Positions 7,442 through 15,251 of a stretch of DNA of 36,870 nt are shown in pieces (position 1 is the first letter of the stretch; each line of letters starts with the position of its first letter). The DNA comes from an uncultured Lachnospiraceae bacterium. Lineage in GTDB: Bacteria > Bacillota > Clostridia > Lachnospirales > Lachnospiraceae. Where the stretch lies: assembly GCA_900551235.1 (NCBI GenBank), contig URUU01000020.1, positions 1-36,870 of the forward strand, given 5' to 3'. The notes beneath the pieces are model-generated. The model was not told the origin of the DNA. It ran no database searches and saw only the letters and a list, made by a program, of their open reading frames with translations. The position numbers and the translations under genes were made by a program.

Positions 7442-9106
7442 TTAGACTTCCATGATGATCGGCAGGATCATCGGACTTCTCTTTGTTCTTTTCCAGAGGA
7501 ACTCACTTAAACTGTCACGGATCGCTGTTTTTAAACGTCCCCAGTCCGTTACTCTGCGATCCATGCAGTCTTCGATCGCCTCTTCTACTACATGTTTCGC
7601 TTCATCCATCAATCCTTCTGACTCTCTGACATAAACAAACCCACGTGATACAATATCCGGTCCTGCAAGTACCTGATTGCTGTATTTCTCCAGGGTAAGA
7701 ACCACGATCAGAATACCGTCCTCTGCCAGATGCTGTCTGTCACGCAGAACGATATTCCCAACATCACCGACACCAAGACCATCAACCAGGATAGCACCGG
7801 TCTGCACGCGGTCAACAACCTGTGCTTTTTCTTCATCCAGTTCCAGAACATCTCCGGATGACAAAAGGAATATATTTTCTTTTGGAATACCAAGGCTCTC
7901 TGCAACCTGCGCCTGTGCCTTCAGATGGCGGTACTCTCCATGCACCGGAATCGCATATTTCGGATGAACCAGAGAATAGATCAGCTTGATTTCTTCCTGA
8001 CAGGCATGCCCGGACACATGTGCATCCTGGAAAATTACATCTGCGCCCTTCATGGATAGCTCATTGATCACTCTGGAAACGGCTTTTTCATTTCCAGGAA
8101 TCGGATTTGAGCTGAAAATAACGGTATCACCCGGTTTGATCTGCACTTTGCGGTGCATATTCGATGCCATACGGGAAAGTGCCGCCATGGACTCACCCTG
8201 GCTTCCGGTCGTGATCAGGACCATCTGCTCATCTGGGTAATTTTTCATCTGATCCAGCTCGATCAGTGTATTCTCCGGCACATTCAGATAACCAAGCTCA
8301 GCGGCTGTGCTGATGACATTGACCATGCTTCGTCCTTCTACCACACATTTACGTCCATATTTATAAGCAGAGTTGATGATCTGCTGTACACGGTCCACAT
8401 TGGATGCAAATGTCGCAATGATAATTCTGGTATTCTTATGCTCCGCAAAAATATTGTCAAAAGTCTTACCAACCGTACGTTCTGACATCGTAAAGCCTTT
8501 TCGCTCTGCATTGGTACTGTCGCACATCAGTGCCAGCACACCCTTTTTGCCGATCTCACCGAAACGCTGCAGATCGATCGCATCACCAAATACCGGAGTA
8601 TAATCCACTTTAAAGTCTCCTGTGTGCACCACAATACCCGCCGGTGAGTAAATGGCAAGTGCGGATGCATCTGCGATACTGTGGTTTGTTTTGATAAATT
8701 CGATGCGGAATTTTCCAAGGTTGATCGACTGTCCGTGTTTTACCACTTTTCTCTTTACGGACTTCAGAAGATTGTGTTCTTTGAGCTTATGCTCGATCAG
8801 TGCGATCGTCAGTCTTGTCGCATACACCGGAACATTCAGTTCTTTCAGTACATACGGAAGTGCCCCTATATGATCCTCATGTCCATGCGTGATCACAAAA
8901 CCTTTTACTTTGTGTGCATTGTTTTTTAAATATGTGATATCTGGAATAACCAGATCGATTCCGAGCATATCATCCTCCGGGAAAGACAGACCGCAGTCCA
9001 CCACAACAATACTGTCTTCAAACTCAAAGGCAGTAATATTCATTCCGATCTGCTCTAATCCTCCCAGGGGAATGATTCTCAGTTTAGAATTGTTAATATT
9101 TTTCAA
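7442..9106 (-). CDS. rnj: ribonuclease J
   Basis: RNase J is a metallo-beta-lactamase/beta-CASP ribonuclease with 5'-3' exonuclease and endonuclease activity in mRNA decay and rRNA maturation. The zinc motif HGHEDHIG (His74, His76, Asp78, His79) and the HTGDFKVDYTP motif are present, followed by the beta-CASP insert and the C-terminal domain. At 554 residues it is full length for the J1/J2 group. The start is a TTG at 9104-9106; AGGAGG at 9114-9119 lies seven to eight bases upstream and no better in-frame ATG exists. The open frame runs about 36 codons further upstream without ATG, GTG or TTG. It lies in the ireB-ruvX operon, directly before the ylbF-like gene. Confidence 0.96.
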   Translation of the reverse strand: MKNINNSKLRIIPLGGLEQIGMNITAFEFEDSIVVVDCGLSFPEDDMLGIDLVIPDITYLKNNAHKVKGFVITHGHEDHIGALPYVLKELNVPVYATRLTIALIEHKLKEHNLLKSVKRKVVKHGQSINLGKFRIEFIKTNHSIADASALAIYSPAGIVVHTGDFKVDYTPVFGDAIDLQRFGEIGKKGVLALMCDSTNAERKGFTMSERTVGKTFDNIFAEHKNTRIIIATFASNVDRVQQIINSAYKYGRKCVVEGRSMVNVISTAAELGYLNVPENTLIELDQMKNYPDEQMVLITTGSQGESMAALSRMASNMHRKVQIKPGDTVIFSSNPIPGNEKAVSRVINELSMKGADVIFQDAHVSGHACQEEIKLIYSLVHPKYAIPVHGEYRHLKAQAQVAESLGIPKENIFLLSSGDVLELDEEKAQVVDRVQTGAILVDGLGVGDVGNIVLRDRQHLAEDGILIVVLTLEKYSNQVLAGPDIVSRGFVYVRESEGLMDEAKHVVEEAIEDCMDRRVTDWGRLKTAIRDSLSEFLWKRTKRSPMILPIIMEV

Positions 9107-9256
9107 AAATTTTACCTCCTGTTTTTTCCGTTCTGACTCTGCCTGCCGGACCTTCTGCCGCAGGTTTTCATCAAACGCACCTGAGAACCTGTACAGGATT
9201 CTGACCAGAGAGGCAAATTTCCCCTGAAAGAATCACTGTTCATCTTCACAGCACGT

Positions 9257-9514
9257 TTATAAATCTATCTCAACATCTTCCAGCATTTCCTGGAAAATCT
9301 TTGAAACCGCCTCTAATTCACTGTCATCTTCTACGATCTCATACAGTGCTTCTGCTTCGCCCTGTCCGGACATATCTTTCAGGATCAGTGCTTCTGCTTC
9401 TTCCTCCTGCGAATCCGTCACAAGGATATAGTTGATACCGCCAAGCAGTGTCTGCTCCAGTACAAAAAACTCCACCTGTTCACCATCTTCCGGTGTAAAT
9501 ATAATTTTCTCCAT
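9257..9514 (-). CDS. DUF1292 family small acidic protein (YrzB-like)
   Basis: This 85-residue, strongly acidic protein matches DUF1292: MEKIIFTPEDGEQVEFFVLEQ, then a central GGINYILVTD and a C-terminal amphipathic acidic helix (LEAVSKIFQEMLEDVEIDL). The function is unknown. It almost always travels with ireB and ruvX in Bacillota, as it does here (18 bases after the ruvX stop). The 150 bases between it and rnj hold no convincing gene. Confidence 0.88.
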   Translation of the reverse strand: MEKIIFTPEDGEQVEFFVLEQTLLGGINYILVTDSQEEEAEALILKDMSGQGEAEALYEIVEDDSELEAVSKIFQEMLEDVEIDL

Positions 9515-9532
9515 AATAAACCTGCCGCAGCC

Positions 9533-10000
9533 CTATGGCTCATCAATCAGGCTGCGTCCTTTCATTCCTTCATGATCTAAATATCCCTGAAGAATGTAAA
9601 CTGCCGCGAGCTTGTCTACATACTTCCTACGGTCCTCTCTTCGCACACCACTTTCCATCATCGTCCGGTGTGCCTCTACTGTGGTAAGCCTCTCATCCCA
9701 CATCACAACCGGAAGACCGGTTCTTTTTTCCAGCATCTTCTGAAATTCCAGAGATTTCTCTGCCCGGTCTCCCACAGTGTTATTCATATTTTTCGGATAT
9801 CCAAGTACCAGAACTTCTACGTCATATTCTGCGATCAGTTCTTCAATGCGTGCCAGTGTTTTTCGCAGTTTATTCTCCTGTGTCCTGCGGATGATCTCCA
9901 CACCCTGAGCTGTGATCCCAAGTCCGTCACTGACTGCCACACCAACCGTCTTGGAGCCATAATCAAGTCCGAGTGCTCTTTTTTTTATTCCTGTTTCCAT
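9533..10000 (-). CDS. ruvX: Holliday junction resolvase-like protein RuvX (YqgF/YrrK)
   Basis: This RNase H-fold nuclease is implicated in Holliday junction resolution and in 16S rRNA 5'-end maturation. Visible motifs are ALGLDYGSKTVGVAVSD with the first catalytic Asp, LVLGYPKNMNNTVGDRAEKSL, and MWDERLTTVEAHRTM with the later acidic residues. At 155 residues it is slightly longer than usual because of a C-terminal tail. Its ATG lies inside the end of ireB (16-base overlap), implying translational coupling. Confidence 0.94.
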   Translation of the reverse strand: METGIKKRALGLDYGSKTVGVAVSDGLGITAQGVEIIRRTQENKLRKTLARIEELIAEYDVEVLVLGYPKNMNNTVGDRAEKSLEFQKMLEKRTGLPVVMWDERLTTVEAHRTMMESGVRREDRRKYVDKLAAVYILQGYLDHEGMKGRSLIDEP

Positions 10001-10254
10001 GTTCTGTTCTTGATATACTCCTTCAAAAGTTCTTCTACCAGTTCATCGCGTTCTACTTTCATGATCATACTGCGTGCGTTTTTATAACTGGTGATATAAG
10101 TAGGATCACCTGACATAATATATCCTACAATCTGATTCACCGGATTGTACCCTTTTTCTGCCATTGCATCATAAACAGTATCCAGAATCTCTTTTACGCG
10201 GTATTCCGGATCTGCATTTACTTTAAAATACTGTGTATTACTGATATTTGCCAT
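9985..10254 (-). CDS. ireB: IreB family regulatory phosphoprotein (UPF0297/YrzL)
   Basis: This 89-residue cytosolic protein belongs to the family whose Enterococcus member IreB is phosphorylated on N-terminal threonines by the PASTA kinase IreK and affects cephalosporin resistance. The conserved block VKEILDTVYDAMAEKGYNPVNQIVGYIMSGDPTYITSYKNAR (written in full here only to locate it at about residues 19-60) is intact in the sequence. Thr7 is a candidate phosphosite. I chose the ATG at 10254 (MANISNTQYF). The longer frame starts with TTG at 10278 and would add eight residues. It is the first gene of its operon, just downstream of a strong promoter. Confidence 0.93.
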   Translation of the reverse strand: MANISNTQYFKVNADPEYRVKEILDTVYDAMAEKGYNPVNQIVGYIMSGDPTYITSYKNARSMIMKVERDELVEELLKEYIKNRTWKQE

Positions 10255-10289
10255 TTTATTCACGTCCTCACCGTACAAACTATGTCTCT

Positions 10290-10318
10290 ATTCTAATATA
10301 ACTGTCAGAAAATTTCAA
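10290..10318 (-). promoter_or_regulatory. SigA-type promoter of the ireB-ruvX-rnj operon
   Basis: On the minus strand TTGAAA (10313-10318), a 17-base spacer and TAGAAT (10290-10295) form a near-consensus vegetative promoter. It lies about 36 bases before the ireB ATG, between mtaB and ireB, so the long ireB-to-trhP series probably starts here. Confidence 0.75.
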
Positions 10319-10353
10319 TCGTTATTTTTAAATCACACTCTGTTTTGCTCTTG

Positions 10354-11661
10354 TCAAACTCGTCTGCACAGCATCCATTCCTGGCATCGTTCTTTCTGCG
10401 GTACTGCCATCACCAGACAGTTATCCAGTTTTTCCTCTGTTTCCATCAGCATACGTACATATTCCATGGTGTGTCCGGATGCATAGATTTTTCCGTCAAT
10501 CTGCACACTCTCTTCAAAAAGCACCTGCGTCTCTTTTCCACAGAGTTCTTCTTCAAATCTTTTCCGGCGCACTTTTCCATCTGCGATCAGGCATGCGCTT
10601 CTCGCATGTGCCACTGCAGACGGAATCTGGTTTTCCATAACAGCCGCTTTGGTTCCTTTTCTTTTGGAATACTGAAAAATATGCGTCTCATAAAAATCAA
10701 CTTTATTCAAAAATTCTCTCGTGATCTCAAACTCTTCCTCTGTCTCACCCGGAAATCCGACGATCACATCCGTTGTAAGTGCCGGATGTTTAAAGTACCT
10801 GCGGATCAGCATACATTTTTCATAGTATTCTCCGGATGTATATCTTCGATTCATTCGTTTTAAGGTTGCATCGCATCCGCTCTGCAAAGAAAGATGGAAA
10901 TGCGGACAGAATTTCGGAAGTGCAGAAAGTGTTTTTACAAATTCTTCCGTAATAATGCCCGGTTCCAGTGAGCCGAGGCGGATACGTTCGATCCCATCTA
11001 CTTCATGCACTGCAAGAATCAATTCCAGCAACGTGCTGTCATGATCCACACCATAGGAGCTTAAATGGATACCAGTAAGAACAACTTCCCTGCAATTGTT
11101 TTCTGCCAGCGTTTTTACTTCTTCTACAACCTCTTCTTTTCTGCGGCTGCGCACGCGTCCGCGTGCATATGGGATAATACAGTAGCTGCAGAACTGATTG
11201 CAGCCATCCTGCACTTTCAGATAGGCTCTGGTATGTTCCATCGTCTTTTCCAGAGACAGTTTCTCATACTCCTTTGTATGATTGATATCAATTACAGACT
11301 CCTGCACAGCACTGCGCTCGTAATGCTCCAAAATCCTGACCAGATCTTTTTTGCGGTTATTTCCGATCACAATATCTATCGCTGAATCTTCCTCCAGCCT
11401 AGAACCTGCCGCCTGCACATAACATCCGGCTGCCACTACAATGGCATGCGGATTCATTTTTTTTGCCTTGTGCAGCATCTGCCGGGATTTGCGGTCTGCC
11501 ATATTTGTCACCGTACAGGTATTGATCACATAAACATCTGCGCCCGGTGCAAACGGTACGATCTCATACCCGGCTTTTTCCAGAAGCTGCTGCATTGCCT
11601 CTGTCTCATATGCATTTACTTTGCATCCAAGATTATGAAATGCCGCCTTGCGTTTTTCCAT
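10354..11661 (-). CDS. mtaB: tRNA t6A37 methylthiotransferase MtaB
   Basis: MtaB is a radical-SAM enzyme that adds a methylthio group to t6A37 of tRNAs reading ANN codons, giving ms2t6A. The N-terminal UPF0004 domain carries its three cluster cysteines (Cys13, Cys49, Cys80), and HNLGCKVNAYETEAM is the MtaB rather than MiaB/RimO signature. The radical-SAM motif is Cys154-x3-Cys158-x2-Cys161 in CNQFCSYC. A TRAM-like C-terminal region ends the 435-residue protein. The ATG at 11661 is preceded by GGAG. In Bacillus the gene (yqeV) directly follows rsmE (yqeU); here a cysteine desulfurase, thiI and an HPr-like gene separate them. Confidence 0.95.
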   Translation of the reverse strand: MEKRKAAFHNLGCKVNAYETEAMQQLLEKAGYEIVPFAPGADVYVINTCTVTNMADRKSRQMLHKAKKMNPHAIVVAAGCYVQAAGSRLEEDSAIDIVIGNNRKKDLVRILEHYERSAVQESVIDINHTKEYEKLSLEKTMEHTRAYLKVQDGCNQFCSYCIIPYARGRVRSRRKEEVVEEVKTLAENNCREVVLTGIHLSSYGVDHDSTLLELILAVHEVDGIERIRLGSLEPGIITEEFVKTLSALPKFCPHFHLSLQSGCDATLKRMNRRYTSGEYYEKCMLIRRYFKHPALTTDVIVGFPGETEEEFEITREFLNKVDFYETHIFQYSKRKGTKAAVMENQIPSAVAHARSACLIADGKVRRKRFEEELCGKETQVLFEESVQIDGKIYASGHTMEYVRMLMETEEKLDNCLVMAVPQKERCQEWMLCRRV

Positions 11662-11687
11662 ATTTCTCCAATTCCTTTCTTTTAAGC

Positions 11688-11716
11688 TTGACAGTCTCCT
11701 CCGAAATGGGTATGAT
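11688..11716 (+). promoter_or_regulatory. consensus SigA promoter of the HPr-like gene
   Basis: TTGACA (11688-11693), exactly 17 bases and TATGAT (11711-11716) are nearly perfect. Transcription would start near 11723, about 29 bases before the ATG. The site lies in the 90-base divergent gap with mtaB. Confidence 0.85.
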
Positions 11717-11751
11717 TAGTGTATACAAAAACACATATTACAGGAGGTTTT

Positions 11752-11991
11752 ATGACAATGAAAACTGTACAGATTTCTTTAAATTCGATTGATAAAGTAA
11801 AGTCATTCGTAAATGAAATTACAAAATTTGATTATGATTTTGATCTGGTATCCGGAAGATACGTGATCGATGCAAAATCTATTATGGGTATTTTCAGTCT
11901 GGACCTTTCCAAACCGATTGATCTGAATATCCATGCTGAAGATGACGCTGATGTGATCTTGCAGGCATTAAAACCATACATCATCGATTGA
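11752..11991 (+). CDS. HPr-like (Crh-like) protein lacking the phosphocarrier histidine
   Basis: This 79-residue protein has the HPr fold signature: VQISLNSIDKVKSFVNEI, then YVIDAKSIMGIFSLDL, then a final helix. The second segment matches the HPr regulatory loop (LKSIMGVMSL in Bacillus HPr), so Ser43 aligns with HPr Ser46, the HPr-kinase site. The active-site region GIHARPA is replaced by NSIDKVK, without His or Arg, so PTS phosphotransfer is not possible. A regulatory role in catabolite control, as for Bacillus Crh, is an inference. AGGAGG at 11742-11747 lies four bases before this ATG and ten before a second in-frame ATG at 11758, so either could be used. The gene is monocistronic, with a near-perfect promoter and a strong terminator. 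Confidence 0.85.
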   Translation: MTMKTVQISLNSIDKVKSFVNEITKFDYDFDLVSGRYVIDAKSIMGIFSLDLSKPIDLNIHAEDDADVILQALKPYIID

Positions 11992-12037
11992 AAAATTACA
12001 TAGAATTTCGGATTTTTCTGATTCTGATAATTTTTAA

Positions 12038-12066
12038 CTGCCGCAGTTTTTCTGCGGCAGTTTTTT
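12038..12066 (+). terminator. intrinsic terminator of the HPr-like gene
   Basis: CTGCCGCAG and CTGCGGCAG form a perfect nine-base stem with a T5 loop, followed by six T. The minus-strand read-out after thiI has the same hairpin but a poor U-tract, so it serves mainly the plus-strand gene. Confidence 0.9.
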
Positions 12067-12088
12067 ATAACCACTTTTCTGTATCTTT

Positions 12089-13267
12089 TTATTCTACCCA
12101 GAGTGTCTCTGCAGTATCGATCGCTTTTTTTACCATCTCATCAATCTCTTCCTGCAATTTTTCCTCACTGCGTTTGATCACTTTGATATTCGGTTTGGTA
12201 ACCGGATGTTTTGCCACAAAAATGGTACAGCAGTCCTCATAAGGCTGGATCGATGTCTCATAGGTGTCAATTTTCAGAGATACATCGACAATCTCCTGTT
12301 TGTCAAAACCAATCACCGGACGGAACACCGGAAGTGTGCAGACTTCGTTGGTTGCTGCAAGGCTCTGCATCGTCTGGCTTGCTACCTGTCCGATACTTTC
12401 TCCTGTGATCAGTCCGAGGCATCCTGTTTCTTTTGCAATGTGTTCTGCAATACGCATCATGTAACGTCTCATAATAATTGTAAGTTCATCATGAGGGCAC
12501 TTATCATAAATATACAACTGGATATCTGTAAAGTTTACGACATGCAGAACGATCGGGCCGCTGTATTTCGATACCAGGCGTGCCAGGTCAACCACCTTCT
12601 GTTTTGCACGCTCACTGGTGTATGGCGGTGCATGGAAATAAACGGCATCAATCTTAACACCGCGTTTTGCGATCATATAACCTGCAACCGGACTGTCAAT
12701 ACCACCGGATAACAGAAGCATAGCTTTTCCGTTTGTTCCGACCGGCATACCACCAGGTCCTGGAATGATCTTTGAATAGATATAGATCTTTTCGCGGATC
12801 TCCACGTTCAGGGTAATTTCCGGATGATGTACGTCAACGCTCATATTCGGGAACGCTTCCAGAATACGCTCGCCAAGATCGGCATTTAATTCCATGGAAT
12901 TTTTCGGATAATTTTTTCTTGCTCTTCTTGCATTGACTTTGAACGTATGCTCTCCATCCGGATATACGCGTGCCATGTAATCGATCACTTCCTGCGCAAG
13001 CTGATCAAATCCTTCGTCATTTACTTTCAGTACCGGACAGATACCCACAATACCAAAAACTCTCTGCAGTGCTTCCACTACTTCTTCAAAATCAAACAGA
13101 CCTTCGCTCTCCACAAAGATGCGTCCCTGTTCTTTTCGTACATTAAATTCACCATCCACTTTTTTCAGGGCATGGCGGATCTGTTTCACAAGTGCATCTT
13201 CGAAGAGATAACGGTTCTTTCCTTTGATGCCGATCTCTCCATATTTGATCAAAAATGCATGAAACAT
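12089..13267 (-). CDS. thiI: tRNA 4-thiouridine synthetase ThiI (short form)
   Basis: ThiI thiolates uridine 8 of tRNA using ATP and persulfide sulfur. An N-terminal ferredoxin-like and THUMP region (about residues 1-165) is followed by the PP-loop ATPase with SGGIDS at 187-192. The protein ends at residue 392 without the rhodanese domain found in E. coli ThiI; vicinal cysteines in YEDCCTIF may take part in sulfur transfer. Short ThiI proteins usually rely on a dedicated cysteine desulfurase, which is exactly the gene just upstream. GGAGG lies shortly before the ATG. It is the last gene of the prmA-rsmE-desulfurase-thiI series. Confidence 0.95.
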   Translation of the reverse strand: MFHAFLIKYGEIGIKGKNRYLFEDALVKQIRHALKKVDGEFNVRKEQGRIFVESEGLFDFEEVVEALQRVFGIVGICPVLKVNDEGFDQLAQEVIDYMARVYPDGEHTFKVNARRARKNYPKNSMELNADLGERILEAFPNMSVDVHHPEITLNVEIREKIYIYSKIIPGPGGMPVGTNGKAMLLLSGGIDSPVAGYMIAKRGVKIDAVYFHAPPYTSERAKQKVVDLARLVSKYSGPIVLHVVNFTDIQLYIYDKCPHDELTIIMRRYMMRIAEHIAKETGCLGLITGESIGQVASQTMQSLAATNEVCTLPVFRPVIGFDKQEIVDVSLKIDTYETSIQPYEDCCTIFVAKHPVTKPNIKVIKRSEEKLQEEIDEMVKKAIDTAETLWVE

Positions 13268-13332
13268 AAATTTCCTCCTTTTCTTTTCCTGTATCGTAAC
13301 TGCTTTGTATCTGCACAGTCACGCGCTGTCTC

Positions 13333-14490
13333 CTAATGTCTGCTGTATCTGCGAAGCACCATGAGCAGTTCCTTTAACTGCTGCAGGCAATATTCCAGCT
13401 CTTCCTTCGTTGTATTCTCACAAAAGCTAAAACGAACGGTAGAATCCAGCAGTTCTTTTTGCAGTCCGATTTCCTTTAATACCGGGCTGACCGGAAGCTT
13501 TTTATTGGAAGAACATGCAGAACCGGAGGATACCTGAATCTGCCGCTCCTCCAGTGCATGAAGCAGTACTTCACTTCGCACGCCTGCAAAGCTCACGCTT
13601 ACGATATGCGGTGCTCCCTGCTCTCCTGGAAGACTGTTCAGTACCGTATCCGGTATCTTCGAAATCTCTTCCATAAAGAACTGTTTCAGTTCATAGAGAT
13701 GTGTTACTTTTTTATCAAAATCCGTATAGGCTTCTTTTGCCGCACATCCAAGTCCTGCGATCCCCGGTACGTTGTCCGTTCCGGAACGCATCCCCTTCTG
13801 CTGGCCTCCGCCCAGGATCAGCGGATGGATCTTCACTCCGTTTCGAACATAAAGGAATCCGACTCCTTTTGGTCCATGCAGCTTATGTCCGCTGACCGAG
13901 AGCATGTCAATGCCAAGCTTTTTCGGATAAATACGGTACTTTCCATAGGCCTGGATCGCATCCACATGCCAGAGTGCCTTTGGATTCTTTTCTTTTATGA
14001 TCTTCCCGATCTCTTCGATTGGCTCCAGTGTACCGATTTCATTATTTACATACATAGTCGATACCAGGATCGTATCTTCCCGGATCGCATCGGAAAGTTT
14101 CTGAAGATCCACTCTTCCGTAACGGTCTACCGGAATATAACTGACCTCAAATCCCTGTTCCTGAAGACAGATCATTGGCTGGATCACTGCTGCATGCTCG
14201 ACTGCCGTTGTGATGATATGCTTTCCGGCACGTTTGTTTGCCATCGCCGCCCCGATCAGTGCCCAGTTGTCTGACTCGGTTCCGCCGGAAGTAAAATAAA
14301 TCTCTTTTTCATCTGCTTTTAAAGTTCCGGCAATGATCGATCTGGCATCGCGGAGATATTTCTCTGCCTCCATGCCCTTATCATGTCTGGATGACGGATT
14401 TCCGAAATCCTCCATCATCACTTTTACCACGATGTCACGTACACCTTCGGAACATTTTGTCGTTGCGGAATTGTCCAAGTATGCCTGCAT
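13333..14490 (-). CDS. cysteine desulfurase (NifS/IscS family), probable sulfur donor for ThiI
   Basis: This PLP-dependent enzyme takes sulfur from cysteine as a persulfide. The PLP lysine is Lys203 in SVSGHKLHGPKG and the persulfide cysteine is Cys326 in SSGSACSSNK. At 385 residues it has the normal length. Its ATG overlaps the rsmE stop by one base (TAATG) with GGAGG about ten bases upstream, so it is translationally coupled. The position before thiI parallels Bacillus nifZ-thiI, so a role in s4U8 formation is likely; I saw no iscU-like gene nearby that would suggest a general Fe-S role. Confidence 0.94.
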   Translation of the reverse strand: MQAYLDNSATTKCSEGVRDIVVKVMMEDFGNPSSRHDKGMEAEKYLRDARSIIAGTLKADEKEIYFTSGGTESDNWALIGAAMANKRAGKHIITTAVEHAAVIQPMICLQEQGFEVSYIPVDRYGRVDLQKLSDAIREDTILVSTMYVNNEIGTLEPIEEIGKIIKEKNPKALWHVDAIQAYGKYRIYPKKLGIDMLSVSGHKLHGPKGVGFLYVRNGVKIHPLILGGGQQKGMRSGTDNVPGIAGLGCAAKEAYTDFDKKVTHLYELKQFFMEEISKIPDTVLNSLPGEQGAPHIVSVSFAGVRSEVLLHALEERQIQVSSGSACSSNKKLPVSPVLKEIGLQKELLDSTVRFSFCENTTKEELEYCLQQLKELLMVLRRYSRH

Positions 14491-15236
14491 TATGCTCTGC
14501 CCTCCAACTGAAACATCAGAACCGAAAGCACCGCCATACCGGCAGTTTCCGTCCGCAGGATCCGTTTTCCAAGTGTGATCGGGCTGATGCCTTTTTCCTG
14601 TGCCAGTGCAATCTCACCTTCGTCAAATCCGCCCTCCGGGCCGATGAAAATGCCGATGGACTTTCCTGGCTGTATTGTATCAAATATCTGTTTTGTCTTC
14701 TCCATATCTTCTGCCAGCTCATAAGGGATCAGCGTGATATCCAGTTCTTTTGCATCCTCCACAGCCTCTGCAAACTTCTGTACTTCATGAATATGCGGAA
14801 TGATATTGCGTCTGGACTGTTTCGCTGCACTTTCTGCAATGCTCTGCCAGCGTTTCTGTTTGGCTGCCGCCTTTTTCGCATCCAGTTTTACTACGGCTCT
14901 TTTGGTTGCCACCGGAATGATCTCATAAATGCCAAGCTCCACTGCTTTCTGAATGATCAGTTCCATTTTATCGCCTTTTGGCAGTCCCTGAAACAGGTAA
15001 ATCTTAGACGGCAGTTCGCGGTTTGCCTCTTCTGCCCACATAATGTGCAGATGTACCGCATCTTTTTCATATCCGGCAATCTCGCAGCGATATTCTTTTC
15101 CGGTACTTTCATCATGGATACAGACCTGCCCGCCCTCTTGCAGGCGCAGTACATTTTTCATATGATTGACGTCGCTTCCGCGGATGATGATTTCTTTTTC
15201 ACCGATCGCAGATGAATCTGCAAAAAAATCGTACAT
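14490..15236 (-). CDS. rsmE: 16S rRNA m3U1498 methyltransferase RsmE
   Basis: RsmE is a SPOUT-class methyltransferase that makes m3U1498 in 16S rRNA. It has an N-terminal PUA-like domain (about residues 1-75) and the trefoil-knot motif FIGPEGGFDEGEIALAQ followed by LGKRILRTETAGMAVL. The length of 248 residues is typical. GGAGG precedes the ATG at 15236. It lies 15 bases after prmA, the same order as yqeT-yqeU in Bacillus. Confidence 0.96.
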   Translation of the reverse strand: MYDFFADSSAIGEKEIIIRGSDVNHMKNVLRLQEGGQVCIHDESTGKEYRCEIAGYEKDAVHLHIMWAEEANRELPSKIYLFQGLPKGDKMELIIQKAVELGIYEIIPVATKRAVVKLDAKKAAAKQKRWQSIAESAAKQSRRNIIPHIHEVQKFAEAVEDAKELDITLIPYELAEDMEKTKQIFDTIQPGKSIGIFIGPEGGFDEGEIALAQEKGISPITLGKRILRTETAGMAVLSVLMFQLEGRA

Positions 15237-15251
15237 AATCTTCCTCCGGCA

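Noticed and set aside
9118..9242. A 43-residue minus-strand ORF between DUF1292 and rnj
   Set aside because: Low-complexity Arg/Ser translation with no ribosome-binding site, ending within the rnj ribosome-binding site; a chance frame is more likely.
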